Positions 5,748 to 5,756 of a stretch of DNA of 5,756 nt are shown here, one piece after another. Position numbers and translations under genes: made by a program. Origin of the DNA: Tissierellia bacterium. GTDB taxonomy: Bacteria > Bacillota > Clostridia > Tissierellales > Sedimentibacteraceae. The stretch covers positions 1 through 5,756 of the forward strand of contig JAQVRY010000009.1 of assembly GCA_028700795.1 (NCBI GenBank), written 5' to 3'. How positions within the stretch are numbered: position 1 is the first letter of the stretch; each line of letters begins with the position of its first letter. The notes below the pieces were generated by a model that worked only from the letters and a program-made list of their open reading frames with translations, ran no database searches and had not been told where the DNA came from.

Positions 5748-5756
5748 ATTATTTGA

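Noticed and set aside
1..5756. CRISPR array, insertion sequence, prophage or attachment site (the Sec tRNA gene can serve as an integration site in other bacteria)
   Set aside because: No repeated units, transposase or integrase frames, or duplicated tRNA end were seen; the sequence left of the tRNA is an ordinary small operon.

Overview
The window is AT-rich and every gene I can support lies on the minus strand, so transcription runs from the right end to the left. Base composition, strong Shine-Dalgarno sites, sigma-A-type promoters and protein sequence point to a low-GC Gram-positive anaerobe, most likely a member of the Clostridia/Tissierellia. It is equipped to make selenocysteine (Sec). 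Three of the four core bacterial Sec components are present: selA, selB and the Sec tRNA gene (selC). The fourth, selD, is not in the window.

Right end (5756 to about 3600): a divergent promoter region (about 5640-5756), then comEA, which encodes a membrane-anchored SLBB/helix-hairpin-helix DNA-binding protein. A 52-base gap without a terminator leads to selA, and selB follows 15 bases after selA. comEA-selA-selB therefore look like one operon driven by the promoter at 5673-5700. SelA converts Ser-tRNA(Sec) to Sec-tRNA(Sec). SelB carries it to UGA codons marked by a SECIS hairpin.

Middle (about 1656 to 861): a self-contained transcription unit for an OmpR/PhoB-type response regulator. It has a near-consensus promoter immediately after selB and an intrinsic terminator immediately after its stop codon. 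No histidine kinase gene is visible.

Left end (821 to 1): a promoter placed so that transcription would begin at, or within a base or two of, the 5' end of tRNA(Sec). The tRNA (98 nt, anticodon UCA, encoded CCA) is followed after only 16 bases by a small KdpD-like universal-stress-protein gene. A DUF1232 (YkvA-like) membrane protein gene comes next, with its ribosome site overlapping the preceding stop codon. The left edge cuts through what is probably the terminator of this unit.

I see no CRISPR array, insertion sequence, phage gene or clearly new system. The notable points are the architecture of the Sec locus: a regulator cassette between selAB and selC, and a tRNA(Sec)-mRNA dicistron. 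No gene-free stretch exceeds 300 bases; the longest is the 129-base promoter region at the right edge.
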